A stretch of DNA of 64,000 bases, from positions 3,286,001 to 3,350,000 of the forward strand of contig CM039196.1 of the NCBI GenBank assembly GCA_008360975.2, read 5' to 3'. Position 1 is the first letter of the stretch, and every line of letters starts with the position of its first letter. Below, one piece after another: positions 1 to 12,400 of this stretch. The notes under the pieces are model-generated. The model saw only the letters and a list, made by a program, of their open reading frames with translations, was not told the origin of the DNA and did no database searches. The position numbers and the translations under genes were made by a program. The stretch is from Lichenostomus cassidix (lineage: Eukaryota; Chordata; Aves; Passeriformes; Meliphagidae).

Positions 1-261
1 GAAGCAGGTATTGGGTTAGATCACACAGCAGAACATGGTTCTGTTAAAATCCATTTAAATCTACACAATGTGCTGTAAATAAACTGAGAATTTTACTTAA
101 TTATAATATACATATAAGCTAAACATTTATTACTGTTAACCACTTTATAAATAATTATTTGTTCCAACTATGCTGATGTAAAAATCTCAGGGTTATAATC
201 AGTTTTGTTGAGCTCAAACTTCACTCCTGTGATTCCCTGACTTTGTTGTTATCTCAAACAG

Positions 262-368
262 ACTTTTCAAGGACAATGCTTACGGAGATACAGCTCAGCC
301 CAGAGGAATTTGACTACTTTCAAGTTGGAGTAGATTCTGAAGTAACATTTTGCCTTAAAGAATTGAGG
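262..368 (+). CDS. RAD9B: RAD9B exon (clamp fold, second PCNA-like half)
   Basis: Acceptor CAAACAG before 262 and donor GTAAAG after 368. The exon begins with the last two bases of a codon and ends on a codon boundary (...KELR). Encodes [18 protein letters not shown] and [10 protein letters not shown]. Confidence 0.9.
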
Positions 369-2364
369 GTAAAGTAAGAATTTGTCTGGAAGGTAAACCA
401 TTTCCCATTAATTTGTCTGGCTGGACCAGGACAGCACAGGATGGTCCCTGTGGAATGGCCCTGGGCTGTGTCCCACCAACCCTCCTGACAGCAGCAGGAT
501 TTCACCACCTGGTTGAGGATTAGCTTTAAGCCCCAGGATCCTCAGAACACTGCAGAGCCCCTCAGAGCAGCCTTTGAAAGGCAAACAAAGCGTTTCTAAA
601 ACAGAAATGTGGTTTCTGTGCTGGGCAGACACAGCACAGCTGCCCTGGGGAAAGCAGCATGACCAGGGAAGTTCTCCATGCAGAACCTCCTCTGGCAAAG
701 CTCAGGCAGGGAAGGACAGAAATGATTCTTAGAAGCAGCAGATTTTCCCAGTAGCTAGGAATAAGAACAGCAGCTGGGATAAACTTATATTGATATTAAT
801 TTAGGTTTATCCAAGCACTTAACCCCTAGCCTTTCTTTGCAGGGCCTGCTGGCATTTTCTGAAGCCACCAGTGTTCCTGTGTCCATCCACTTCGACAGAT
901 GTGGGAAGTACGTGTTGGAACTGCCCTGACTGAACCCCTGCAGTCACCCAGTGAATATTGAACTGCAGCAGTAGAGCAGATTTTCATTTCAAACCAAAAG
1001 CCATTTCTAACCTGCAGCCTGAAGCAGAGTTTGCAATTCCATAAAAAGCATTTACACGTGGGCATTGCCAAGGCAGCCATGCTGACTGATGAGCTCCCTG
1101 TGTATAAATTACACACCTGGACACCTGAGGCTCTCAGTTTCATGCATGCAATGATTTATTTAGCAGTCTAAAGAAACAATACATTTTCTGAATAAATGTA
1201 ATTTTAACAATTCTATATTTAAAGCTATTATTTGACTCTGATATTGCACAGCACTTGCTGATTGGAGCAGTGAGATCTGTAACAGGAGCCCCTCTCTCAT
1301 TCCTCAGCAGTAAATACCGGAGATTTTCAGAGTTTCAGAGGAGGCACTTTTTAATCCAAACCAGATAGAATTGCACAAACAGCATCACCTCCCACAGTAT
1401 CTGTAATTCCCTGTGCTGTTTGGTCTCCATGTTTGTGTTTAGACCCATTGCTTTCAGCATTGAGGACCTGCTGCTGGAGGCCAGCTTTATCCTGGCTACC
1501 TTGTGTGAGGCTGAGAAGGAGGCAGCTTCCCCAGAGCCTGCCTGCTGCCCACAGCCCTGGGACAGGTAATGGGGGCTGAGGGGGCCTTTAGAGGGAGAAA
1601 ACTCAGGTTTTCACAGGAAAACTGTGAACTAGAGGGGTTCAGGAATATGTCAGCAGCACAATAGCAATAAAGGGGTGCAAGAGAGAACACTCCATACAAA
1701 GTGCTGCTTTCCTCCACGAGGTCTGTCTGGGTGCAGCAGGAGGGAAGATGCTGAGAATCTACTCTAAAGCTGTCATCTTTTCACAGAGAAAATAAGGATA
1801 TTCCGATAAAACACATAAAGCCAGCTACTAACCTGTCCTACTCTGTCCAATCCAGCTCAAAGACATCTATGGATCCAGTTGAACAGCCCTCCATGGATAG
1901 AGGCAGCAATGCAGAAACAGCTGCTTCCAGAAAGCCACAGCAGAATGGAAACACTGCAAGCATGGATTCAGCAGAACCCCCAAGTGCTCTGGCAAAACAG
2001 GAGGTAAGAAGTGTTCCCAGAGGCACGGAGAGGGATGTGCCAGGCAGAGCAGGAGCAGCCACGGCCGAGGCAGCAGGAGGAGAGGCCAAGGAGGCTCCTT
2101 ATCAGAAGGTGAGTGACTCCCCATGGTATCAGCAGTGGAACCCAAGAAAGATCTTAAAGTAGCCTCACAAATAATTAATGCCCCAATTCTGTACCACAGA
2201 ATTCTTACCTGTACAAACACTGCATTTTCCAGTTCCACTCCTTGTTCTTTGGAGCTGTCTCTTACAAGGGGAAGGAGGCCATTGGTGACACCTTCCAGAG
2301 CTTGGTGACAGCCAGTGACACCGAGGAGGATTTTGGCACCTTGCAGAGCTCCCAGGTGCTGTAG
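262..2364 (+). CDS. RAD9B: RAD9B, 3' part (last five coding exons; 5' end outside window)
   Basis: RAD9B is a paralogue of RAD9A, the PCNA-like subunit of the nuclear 9-1-1 (RAD9-RAD1-HUS1) DNA-damage checkpoint clamp. Coding exons are 262-368, 843-907, 1443-1565, 1787-2108 and 2233-2364 (stop TAG 2362-2364), 749 nt or about 249 residues. All junctions are AG/GT and keep one reading frame. The first three exons encode the end of the clamp fold, with recognisable RAD9 strings: [48 protein letters not shown] and ASFILATL. The fourth encodes a long polar, low-complexity tail. The last encodes [16 protein letters not shown] and an acidic stretch, SDTEEDFG. The family is about 420 residues, so about 170 N-terminal residues lie upstream. 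The FxSLFFG tail is shared with RAD9A; I prefer RAD9B because PPTC7 follows, as in human. Confidence 0.93.
843..907 (+). CDS. RAD9B: RAD9B exon (GLLAFSEA segment)
   Basis: Polypyrimidine tract and TTTGCAG precede 843; the donor is GTACGT at 908. Reading past this donor meets an in-frame TGA soon after. Ends with two bases of a Lys codon. Confidence 0.9.
1443..1565 (+). CDS. RAD9B: RAD9B exon (ILATL segment)
   Basis: Acceptor TTTAG at 1438-1442, donor GTAATG at 1566. Encodes [20 protein letters not shown], a typical RAD9 C-terminal clamp strand set, then a Pro/Cys-containing linker. Confidence 0.9.
1787..2108 (+). CDS. RAD9B: RAD9B exon (disordered tail)
   Basis: Acceptor TTTTCACAG, donor GTGAGT; 322 nt with an open frame of 107 codons. 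The product is rich in Ser, Ala, Glu and Pro, without a fold I recognise, as expected for the regulatory phospho-tail of RAD9 proteins. Confidence 0.88.
2233..2364 (+). CDS. RAD9B: RAD9B last coding exon
   Basis: Acceptor TTTTCCAG, then 43 codons and TAG. Encodes the FHSLFFG tail motif shared with RAD9A and the acidic SDTEEDFG, then ends SSQVL. Confidence 0.92.
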   Translation, partial: FHSLFFGAVSYKGKEAIGDTFQSLVTASDTEEDFGTLQSSQVL

Positions 2365-2790
2365 TGCAGGTGTTGGGGAGTGTCCAGGAGGGAAGGGAAG
2401 GGCAGTGCAGGCCCAGGGTTTGTCACTGGTGCTGTGACCCAGCAGCACAGAATGTTCTGGAACTGTTCTGCTCTCGCAATGGCGCGAATTTAGGTCACGA
2501 CTGACTCAGTTGAGGTTTGTGTGTTCTGCTGGGGGTTCTGCTCTCAGAACACTCACTAGAGAGTCTCAGTTTGAATTCAAACTCTGTTACCACATCAGAA
2601 AAATGAAGCTGGTGTTCTAGTTAAGGGTTCTGGAAAAATAACCCATCCAACCCCTCAGCACAGCCCAACCCAGCCCAGCTCCAGAACTCAGGTTTTTACA
2701 GAAACTCTGCAGAACCAGCATTTAACTGAACCAAAGTTGTCACAGAATTGCATTTAAAAAAAAAATAAAGGTTTGTGTTTCAGACTTGCA
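2365..2790 (+). other. RAD9B: RAD9B 3' UTR (predicted)
   Basis: Non-coding sequence after the RAD9B stop, ending about 20 bp after the AATAAA at 2764-2769. The exact cleavage site is inferred. Confidence 0.6.
2764..2769 (+). terminator. RAD9B: RAD9B poly(A) signal
   Basis: Canonical AATAAA about 400 bp after the stop codon, followed by a GT-rich stretch (GGTTTGTGTTT) suited to CstF binding. This is a cleavage signal, not a bacterial-type terminator. Confidence 0.65.
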
Positions 2791-3050
2791 TTACTCTTTT
2801 CCTTCCTTGCGTCTCTTCCACAAGTCACGGGCAGTGCAGTATTTCCAAAGTCACACTGGAATAAAATACTGAAATTCCCAGTCAATTAAAGGATCATTAT
2901 CTCTCTGCCAGGATGCTACAAAAGGGAATTGGGTGTCGCTCAGGTGTGGATTTGAGAACAGTGCAGGAAGGTCACAGTGACAGCTCAGAGCCCCTGTGCC
3001 ACCAACCACATCCCCACACCAACAAACAGAGGGTTTGCAGGCAACTTGAC
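2791..3050. other. RAD9B/PPTC7 convergent spacer
   Basis: Short gap between the predicted 3' ends of two convergent genes. On the minus strand, the part around 2998-3030 is strongly GT-rich, which fits the downstream element of the PPTC7 poly(A) site. No gene seen. Confidence 0.5.
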
Positions 3051-3059
3051 TTTAAAAAG

Positions 3060-6000
3060 CACATTTTAGTATAAATACTATATTTATTAAATATCTTTAC
3101 AATTTATTTAAATGTATTTACAGAACTATTCCTGCATAAGTTATACCTCAGACATGAAATTCACATAATTGCCTCTTAGGTAAGCATAGATGATAGTCTC
3201 ATTTTAACAGCAACAAAAAAGCATCCTCAGATACAGACTCAGATTTGCTTCATTGTTTCAGCTATCTTTGTCAGAAACTACTGCATACAGTCAGGTTCTC
3301 CACACAGCAGCTGCTTTTCCCCTGGAGAAAGGATGTCCCTTACCAAGAGACAGACATTCCACCACTAAATCCTCCCATCCTTGCCAGACCTTCACCTCTC
3401 CCTTCTCCTCCACTCACTTGTCTGGTCCCAAATCTGGTTTTTGGTTTGGTTTTGTTTTCAGCCCGACCTTCTCCCGAAACCCAGAAAAGGACATTTAGGA
3501 CTGTATGTCGCAGCTCTCCCAAAGATAGCCAGGAAAATAGCAAGGAACCACAGAGCTTTTCCAATTCTGTCTCACCCCAATCCTTACTGCTGCTGCAGCA
3601 ATCCCAGGTTCCTGGGGGACAAAGCTCCTCCTGCTCCTCCAGATTGCTGCTCCCAACCCAGCAGCTCCCAAAACAAACCACAGCCCTCTGCAGCAGCTCC
3701 AAGCCAGCCCGTGCTCCGCTCGCTTCCAAGTCAGGAACACCTTCCTTGTACATTCCTCTCGTGAACATTCCCACTAACCTAAAACCCTAGCAAGTGTTAC
3801 TGCTTCATGCATCGCTGGGAATTATTTTGATAGGATGGGCCCTGTCATTTCCTTCTCCAAAAATCTGTTGTGCGCAGACAGCGTAAGTTCATAGGAAAAA
3901 ATCAGGTTTGATATGTTCAGAGTGCACGTCTTAAAAAAAACCCAAAACAATCAAGCATGTGATAAAAATATCAATTCTTTATAATACAGTATTGCTTTAT
4001 AAACAGATGGAAAAGCTAAAAGCTTTACTGGTCTTTGGTGTGCCCGGTGAGGGAAAAACTCATGATTTGTAAATCAAAACCCAAATTTGTTCTTTATTAA
4101 AAAAAAAAAACCAACAAGTCATGGTGTGATATGAGGCAAACGGCTTTGTGGATACAGACAGGGAGTGCACCCGGCCCCGGAGGAGTGGGAATTCCAGAGC
4201 CTGGTGTCCCTCTGACCCTCACACATCCCCAGGGAAAGGTCTGGAAAGCCGGGAAGGGGGAATTCAAGGGCTGGGGACTGTGCTGAGAGCAGGCCAGGGA
4301 ACAGCCCGGGGCCACGGGGGCATCGCCTGAAAGGAAGGGCAAAGGGAAAGAAGAATTGATCAAATCTGCTCTAATCCAGAAGCGTGCGAGTAAATACTGG
4401 ATAAAATGTAAAGACACCCAGAGTCGGGAGAGAAAAGCCTCTCCCAAACAAGAAACAAAGCCCTGTTCTGCATGTGAATACATTCCTCCAAGACAGCCAG
4501 AGACAGCTTGTTCAGGTTAAAAACAACAAGGACTGACAGGTTGTGCAAAGTTCTCCACCACTCACTGTTCGTGTGTCGCAAAACTAATTAATTTTTCTTC
4601 ATTAATATAATCCTCCCCATACCCTCACCAAAATCCTATTTTGGTCAAGTTAGGGTAGTTAAGGCATTTTGACAAGTAATTACAAGGTGATTTAAAGTAG
4701 ATATCTAACATTATGCCAATTGAGGAATAGCAGATAAATTACTGAAGAGCTCCCAAATTAATCACTTATTATAAATGAAATGCCTGTTACAAGCATGATG
4801 CATTGAAATATAGTAAAATGACATGTACATGGTACATGTTAAATGACCTTAAATAAAAGCTTGACATAGTTACGCAAATATACAGTACAAGTCCACAAAA
4901 ATTCTTTAAACAAGTTGAGGTAACCTCAAACTTAAACAGTTTTAATACAATAAACCAGGTAGTAAAAATCTCCTCTTGAGAGCAGGTAAGATTCCTTACT
5001 GACCAAGTTTAACTGCACTCACCTAAACAGCAACATTACCCGACTTTTTATATATAAAAACATGGCTTTAATTTATTTCTACATACTTCTCTACCAGCAA
5101 AAAAGTTAATGAAAAACTGACCAAAAATATATATATCTTTACAGCTCTCAGCTTTCATATGAGCCTCAGGAAAGGAAAAGGAAAGCTGGCTGGAAGAGGG
5201 GGGACAAACGTGAGCTACTGCCATCGAAAAGGAAATGTCATATTGCAAAGTGGCTGTTAGATAACTGTAAACATCATTAAGGATCATTGAAACCCCTAAA
5301 CTTTAGTAAAAATGAAATGTTAAGTTTTGCTGATTATTCATTAAGTTTCCATTTTCGTACTCGCTGCTGCTGCTGCAGCAGAAGCAAAGAGGTGCCTGTT
5401 TGAGTCAGAAAGGATCAACTGGACTTAAACTGGTGCAGCATATCCTGTTCTACAAGCAAGAGTAGCAATTATTAACACAAATTATGTTTTATCAACGACA
5501 GAATTATCTACCCAAAGTGAAGATGCTCGGAGTTGAGGATGAGCTGTTCTTTGTGCAACCTCCCACCGTAGCATTTACCATCATCCCACGCTGAGATGGG
5601 TTCAAATGCTGAAAGACCTCAACTGTGGCCAGCTCGGCTGTTTGAGACTGAGCTAGAATTTTTGTTTTAAAAATAAAATAATAATTATCCACAGCCAAAA
5701 CATCCAGAACCAGGCCCATTATGGACGAATGATCTGCAGAACTTTTAAGATCACAGTTAAGCACCTGAAATCACAAAACACATTTGCATCCATATAACTT
5801 GAACTAGGTTTGTTTGAAATCTCGTACTAGAAAAGGCTCCTAAGGCTGACACCATGGATGGCAAGAGCAGAATGTTTACAGCAGTTATAAATCTCCTGAA
5901 AACTGGAGCTCAGAAACACGAAACCTCGGCTATCACTGGAACAAGACTATGCTTTATGGAACTGGGTCTGTAACATACCCTCAACAACAGCGAACGTTCC

Positions 6001-6357
6001 TAGTAAATAGAGTAATATGCCCTCGTGCAGAGGTGTTACCTATTGATCTAGTTTGAAAGATGATCAACCAATTCTACTCCTCGGAAAGTCACATCTCCAA
6101 CGCTGTGGGATGGATCCTCCCCCGTTCCGGACAAGGACTAAGCTCTCAAAGACAAGCTCCAAGCCTTGAGCTTCTTCATCTCTTGCTGGCAGACCAAGAC
6201 CAGTGGACTACGAGTGGTTCTTAGCAAGGGCCTCAGCTGCATCTCGGGCCAGGCTGTGGGCTCAGGGCTGCTGCCTGGAGCAGCTGGGAAGGAAGGAACA
6301 ATCCTGCCAGCAGGAAACCGGCCGGGGGCCCGGGGAGCTCGGGACAGCGCCAGGACC
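3060..6357 (-). other. PPTC7: PPTC7 3' UTR (predicted, about 3.3 kb)
   Basis: No other gene fits here. The length resembles the long 3' UTR known for mammalian PPTC7. On the minus strand, AATAAA is at 3083-3088 and 3103-3108 near the far end, with another possible early signal at 4093-4098. A Pumilio-type UGUAAAUA is at 3115-3122. A GC-richer island at about 3360-3750 is open in several frames at once, which I read as chance. Confidence 0.6.
3083..3108 (-). terminator. PPTC7: PPTC7 distal poly(A) signals
   Basis: Two AATAAA hexamers on the minus strand (complements of 3103-3108 and 3083-3088), followed on that strand by a GT-rich region at about 3030-2998. Together they are a convincing 3' processing site about 3.3 kb after the stop. 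Confidence 0.6.
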
Positions 6358-6416
6358 TCAGTCTGTGTACTCTGCTACGATGGAAAGAAGGACGGTGATG
6401 TCGTCTGGTTTCCCCC
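6358..6416 (-). CDS. PPTC7: PPTC7 exon 6 (stop)
   Basis: Acceptor TTGCAG before a run of G; encodes [19 protein letters not shown] and TGA (complement of 6358-6360). The DD pair completes the PPM active site. Confidence 0.95.
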
Positions 6417-9400
6417 CTGCAATGGAAGCAAAAACCCACTTATTTCATCAGACCACAGATCTGTGACATTCCCCACAGAAAGCTCTTTTAGAAGTGGTTT
6501 AAGTGTGCAAACTCTGGTTTGTGTAGACATGAACTCTGCCTCCCCCAGCTCCTTTCCAAAACGAGGGGAGCAGTGGCATTTAACACAGTACAAAAACAAT
6601 CTTCTTTTAAGCTCCAGTGAGATCAAACTATGAAAAGGAGGTCAGAACCTTGAACACGGTTGGTAGCTGGCAGAGCACAAAGCCTGTTTTCTAGCAGACT
6701 CTTTAATAAATGCACAAAACACCTGACACTGCTTTGTTACATGTAAACTGCCATGAAATTAGATCTCCTCAGGAATTTCCACTGTAAATCAAACACCTTT
6801 TTAGCATCTTCTCCAGCACTGTATTGCCTCAGGTTTTCCAAAAAGCTACTTAACATTTTTAATAGTTATTTTTCAATCCTCAACAGTCACAGCAACACAC
6901 TCAAATCCTAGAGAAATGGCCCAGAAGAGAGATTTTGTTATGTGGGAAGTCAAACCAATCCCTTGGATTCCAGAGATCTGCAGCTTCACTGTTGAGTGAC
7001 TGAGCCTGGAGCAACACAGAGCCCAAGTGTGAGAGCTGCTGTCTCTACCTGAGAAAAGGTGCTTAAGGTTCTTGCAAAAAATCCTGCTCTTCTGACACAG
7101 AGATGAGAACATCTTTACTGGTAGAATTGTATTTATTTATTTAAAAGTAAAAAATTATTAAAAGAAAGGTGTTTGCTCAGGCTCTGAGCTCTGCCAGGTG
7201 TTTTGCCAACACCTTTCTGAAGAACAGAAGAAGAACCAACAGAGATGGGAATGCCAATAATACAAGGGTGGCAAATTCCAACTAAAACACAAATCTCAAA
7301 ACTACCAAAGAGTGGGCAGAACCTCAGCTGAAACACAGCAATAAGAGATCTTGAAAAAAAAGCAAACCAAACCCCAAACAAAAAGCTACCCTCACACAAC
7401 ACCACCCACACACCCGAATCCAAGCAACAAGTCAAGTACAGGAGTACTGGAGAACTCGTATCAGGCAGGATTCCTGGGGCAGGAATGCAGAGATTAGATT
7501 AAAAATAAAACAATCAGGGCACTGTGTTCTCCATGCTCCAGCTGCTTCCCCACAGGAGCTTGGTGCTCTCCTGCCAACCACATTTCCTACTGTTCTGTTT
7601 TCCTATTGGATTTTGGAACAACAGAACCTCACTTTGCTAAAGATCTCTCCAAGACAGCAGCAGTGGGAGGAGAGGGAGGAAAAGCTCTTACCTCTGACAT
7701 TCAATCCGTTGTCACAGGCAAACTGTGCAAAGGGTGACATGTATGTGGGGTCATAGGCCAGCTCGTGGGCTTGCTCAGCAATGCTCCGTGCAGTCTGCTG
7801 GATACTCTCGTAGTTGGAGTTCTAAATTCATGAGAAAAAAAGTTTATTCTTATTCAGATGTCCACAGAAGTTGTGCTGATCCACGGCAGGTTTAGAGATC
7901 TCTCACTGCCAGGGCTCACTCTCAGGTCAGGGCATTAATTATCACCTTCCCTTGCAAACAGAGCTCTCCCCATCCTTTAGGCTTTGTAAATTGGGTTACA
8001 GCTGTGGATCTCCACAAGGGAAGGCCAGACCTCAACTCCCTACCAGCAGCTCAAGACTTGGGTTTGGAAGATTTCCAGAATTTAGAAACTTAGAAGAATA
8101 ACACTCAAAATAGACTAAACCATGTCACCTAAAGGGAACAGGGCATTTGGCAGCTGTCCCTGAAGGGCACCCTGCAAGGCCCTTCTTCCCTCCCTCCCAT
8201 GCAGGCTCTGTGAAGTATTTGTTTTATCTTGAGTGCAAGTCTTGCACCTCTGACCCTCTCACACTTGGGGAGAAGAGGCACTTTTAAGTCAGATGAGGAA
8301 AAAAATGCACTGAGAGGACACACACCTTCTCCAGGCTGCATTTTAAGGACATTTTTTCCCCCTGTTTCAGCAATTCTGCTGCTTTACTCCCAGGCTTTTC
8401 TCACTCAAGCCAACATGACAGACAAGTGCTGCTCTTTTTGTCTGTAACCATTTTTAAATGCCTTGTCATTTCAAGAGCCTTCCCCGCAGGTTTGGGAATT
8501 AGCAGGCATTTATGTGATTAACTTTTGGCTGAACCTCTCGGGGAACTCCAGTGCCTTTCCCAAACACGCCAAAAGGTGGAGCTCAGCTTTCTTCCACAAG
8601 GGAATTCCAGCTCCAGTGGTCAGCAAGGACAGCCTTACTCTGTGCACAGACAAGGCTGTGAGGTGGCTGCAGCCCCAGGGACACCACAGTGACCTCTGGA
8701 GCTGCAGGATAAGGAGGCCAAATTCTCTTAAAACCACACTGTAATTCTCTTATTTGCATTTCACAGCAAAATAGTTTCCCCAAGGACTTTATACATATTG
8801 ATATCTCCTTAAGTATACTTTCCTTTCTGTAAGTAAATAGCCTGGAGCCAAATGTTTCACAGCCAAATTAAAATATTTTAATGTATTCTTACTATTTAAA
8901 ATGAACATTTGTGGTCACTAATGTGCAAAAGTTGCCAAGAATTCTTTTTTTACAGAACATTGAAGATTTTCAAGTGTGTGACAATTCAGACAGTCCATAC
9001 CATGACAGAATTAGTGGTTTATAAACATTCAGAGAAGCTGAAAATTATTTTAAGTGTAAGCTCACCCTGAAGTAACCCAGGAGAGGATTCTCTATTTCCC
9101 TGTGTATCATCTCCAACCTGCAGGTGCAGAATGTGAGCAGCTGGCCAAGGGCAGTGCCTGCTATTGAATATCTCCCCTTCCCTTCCCCCTCTCCCTCCCT
9201 CACCAGTTACTGACATGAAACCAGCTGCTCCTTGGGAAATTTATGCCCAACCTTCTGGGTTCAGCCTGGCTGCAGATCCAAGAGAAAGCCCTCTGGGGTC
9301 AATGTCCCTTGCCCTGCTCATATGGGGTATTATCTGAAAAGCCTTTCAATGATGCAGCACTTTGTGGTATGGTTTTTATATAAAACACAAAGGTTTCAGG

Positions 9401-12400
9401 CATTAAAGGTAGTAACTCTAAAGGTTTAGCCAGCACAAAAGATGGGAAAGATTGAGGATACACACACTCACCTTCAGCTTTTTCAACTCCTGCAGGATCA
9501 TGTAGTCAGGCATGTTGTCAAACAGTCCGTCTGTGGCCGTCAGGATGATGTCCCCAAGCTGGACATCGAAGGACGTGCTGTCAGCAGCCTCAGGGCTGGG
9601 GAGGGGACAGAGGTTAAAGGAGTCCAGCCCTCACAAAGACACCTAACAACCTCAAACAGCACATCCACAGCTTCTGCATTCACTGCCTGTTGGGGGTTTT
9701 TTGCAAGAGAAAGAAATAATGGCTCACCGTGGAGCTTTAGCAGGAAAAGCTCCACCACAGGCACTGTGACTGCAAACAGGTCCTGTTCCAGCTCCTGCAC
9801 CAAGGATTTGCAGTTAAAATTCCCACATGAACCATCCTGCAAACTAAGCTGCTTCAGGAGTGTGTCTCCATGGAAACCATTAAGCGGAATGGCAGCTCAG
9901 GGCTCCCTTCTGCTCATCTTAAAGATGTGAGAGAGCGATATTTGAAAGGACAATTCATAATGGGCCTGGCCCAAACACTTCAGGATTTTGAATCACTTTC
10001 TAAATTCAAAGGAATATGAAAGATGTCTGGAAATCACTACCAGGAGACCACAGCCTGTTGGAATGCTTGTGTGTAATACATTACACAACACCAGGAGGAG
10101 AAAACACCCAGTTTGGGCATGAATACTCCTGCAAAATCTGATTCTCAGAAGCAACATAACAAACCTTTTGTTTTTAAAGACTCTTCAGGGATCTGCAAAA
10201 AGGAGAAATTGCTGCAGCCCAGGCTGCTGGGCTCTGCCAAAACACAGAGGAGCTGCTCTGCTCAACTGATGTGTACCTTCAGGAAGGCTGATGGAGTTAA
10301 GCTTGCCTGCCTATGCCCATATATAGGCAAATTCATCACTGAACTGGGACAACAAATAAAAAAGGACAGGAGAAGCGTTTCGACAAGGAGCATGAGTACT
10401 AATTAACGTCAGGAACAGTGCAGGAACCAGCCAGAAAGCTGTAATCATGATTCAGAGCTGAAGTGTGGGAGCACATTTATCTTGTGCTTTCCTTATTATG
10501 GGATGACTCAGATTACTTGGCTTCCCTGACTTCCACTGGACATTATCAATTATCCTCTGCATTTTGTTTTTATTGTCTTCCTACAGATGACAAAGAATGT
10601 CAGAAAAACGAAGATTTTTACAGCTCTGGAATTTCAAACCATTAATTAATTTTAGTCTAACAAAGAGCTTGGAGTATTGAAGGGTTCTAATTTCTACCCT
10701 GGCTTCCTCTCAGCAGTTGCAGGATGGAGAAATAAAACCACACACACGAAAGGTCAGGCGTTTCAACAGCTTAACCAACACTTTCAAAAAGAGCTATTTT
10801 GGATTAAAGTCTCGACCTTTACTGCATCAGCCCTGATATTGCATAAAATCATTTAGGTTGGAAAGGACTCAAGCTCATTGAGTCCAAAATTTCAGCTGCC
10901 TACTGCATTCCCTGTATTCCATGGGCACTCTTTGAAGATCCTGTTACCACCTCCCCACATTCAGATGAGGGATATCACTTTAATCAGTGAGACATTTTTG
11001 AGAGCTGCCTTTTAACACATATTTGAAAGCTGTTTATTTTTGAATTTATTTCGTATTACTGGTGAGACTTCACAAAGTCAGGATGGATCAGCCTGACATT
11101 CCTAGGGGAAGACACAAGAACAAGCCTGCCTTTGAAACAACTCATTTCTGTGAACAGATTGTCCTTTCCTCATACTCTCATTCCCAGCTTGGTGTTCCGC
11201 CAAACAGTTTTTTTGCTGGTTTTGGTCAAATACAATATGCTGCTGGAAACAGCAAGTTGGAAACACAAGTTACAGTCACATGTCCCTGTGCTCTATTCTT
11301 CAAGCACTTGCAACCTCAGTGCCAAAATATCTAAATTAGCTACTCCAAACAGTCCCAAGGGAGCACAGACAGGGATTGGAACCAAAGCTGCTTCTAAGTC
11401 CAACCACTTGTCCACACACAGCTATAGTGGGTGATATCTTCCCATGGATCAGAACATGCCCATGGCTATGGGAATATGCCACCATAAACAGCCCAATAAA
11501 TTCAGACTGTGCAAGAGGTACAAAGTTAAGTACAAGGTGAGAAATGTTCCCATTACTTGAAGAGGGAGGGTGGCAGACACAGGACCTGTCTGGACACGTG
11601 TTTAAAACCTGTGTGAGGAAGAGCCTCACAGCAGCAAAACTGCAACTTTTTGGAAACTGGTCACACACACTGATTAAAAATTACGGTTCCTCTCCCCCTT
11701 ACCTGTCACTTAAGACAACTCCTTCTGCTTCTGGTGGAGCTATTGACAGTTGGAAGGGAGTGTTGAAGTAATGCTGCTGCTCATCGGATCGATGGACGAC
11801 TTCTCCACCTCTGACTACCAAAAATCCAGAGTCTCCCAAGTTGGCTGTATGTAAACGATGACTTGATCTGTCCAGGACTACTATACAAGCTGTGCTGCTC
11901 CCTGAAAACAGAGTGACTGTGGTCAGCCTTACAGAAACTGATTTGATCAATAATTCAATTATTCAAACATTTATCAGAGTTTAAAGTCAGGAGAAATGGA
12001 AATACTCAACAATGCTGGAATTAATATAAAATAAAACTAATAAAATGCTAGAAATCTTTGCAATACAAACGATGATTTTTGTGTACAATTTACTCTTCCT
12101 GCTTTGATTTTGGTAAACACATTATGCTGACAAATACCTGTTTTGTTTGGCTTTATTTACAGTTTTCCATCCTAACATATGTCAGCACATTCTGCTATAG
12201 GACTGGATTTACAGAACTCACATAAAATACTGAAATTCCGAAATCATGGAGATAATAGAATTCTAGCAGCATCCATACAATGCTAGGAGCTCTCCACACA
12301 GTTTCACTCATCAGCTGTAAATAAACCACACCAAGTAAAGAACTGTTTGCAATGAAGTATTAGGTCCTGCTGCATTTCTCTGCTCAGAACATGAAATGCT

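Noticed and set aside
3245..3790. 181-codon open frame on the plus strand, with other open frames over the same bases
   Set aside because: Open in nearly all frames because of composition, lies in the predicted PPTC7 3' UTR, and gives no recognisable protein.
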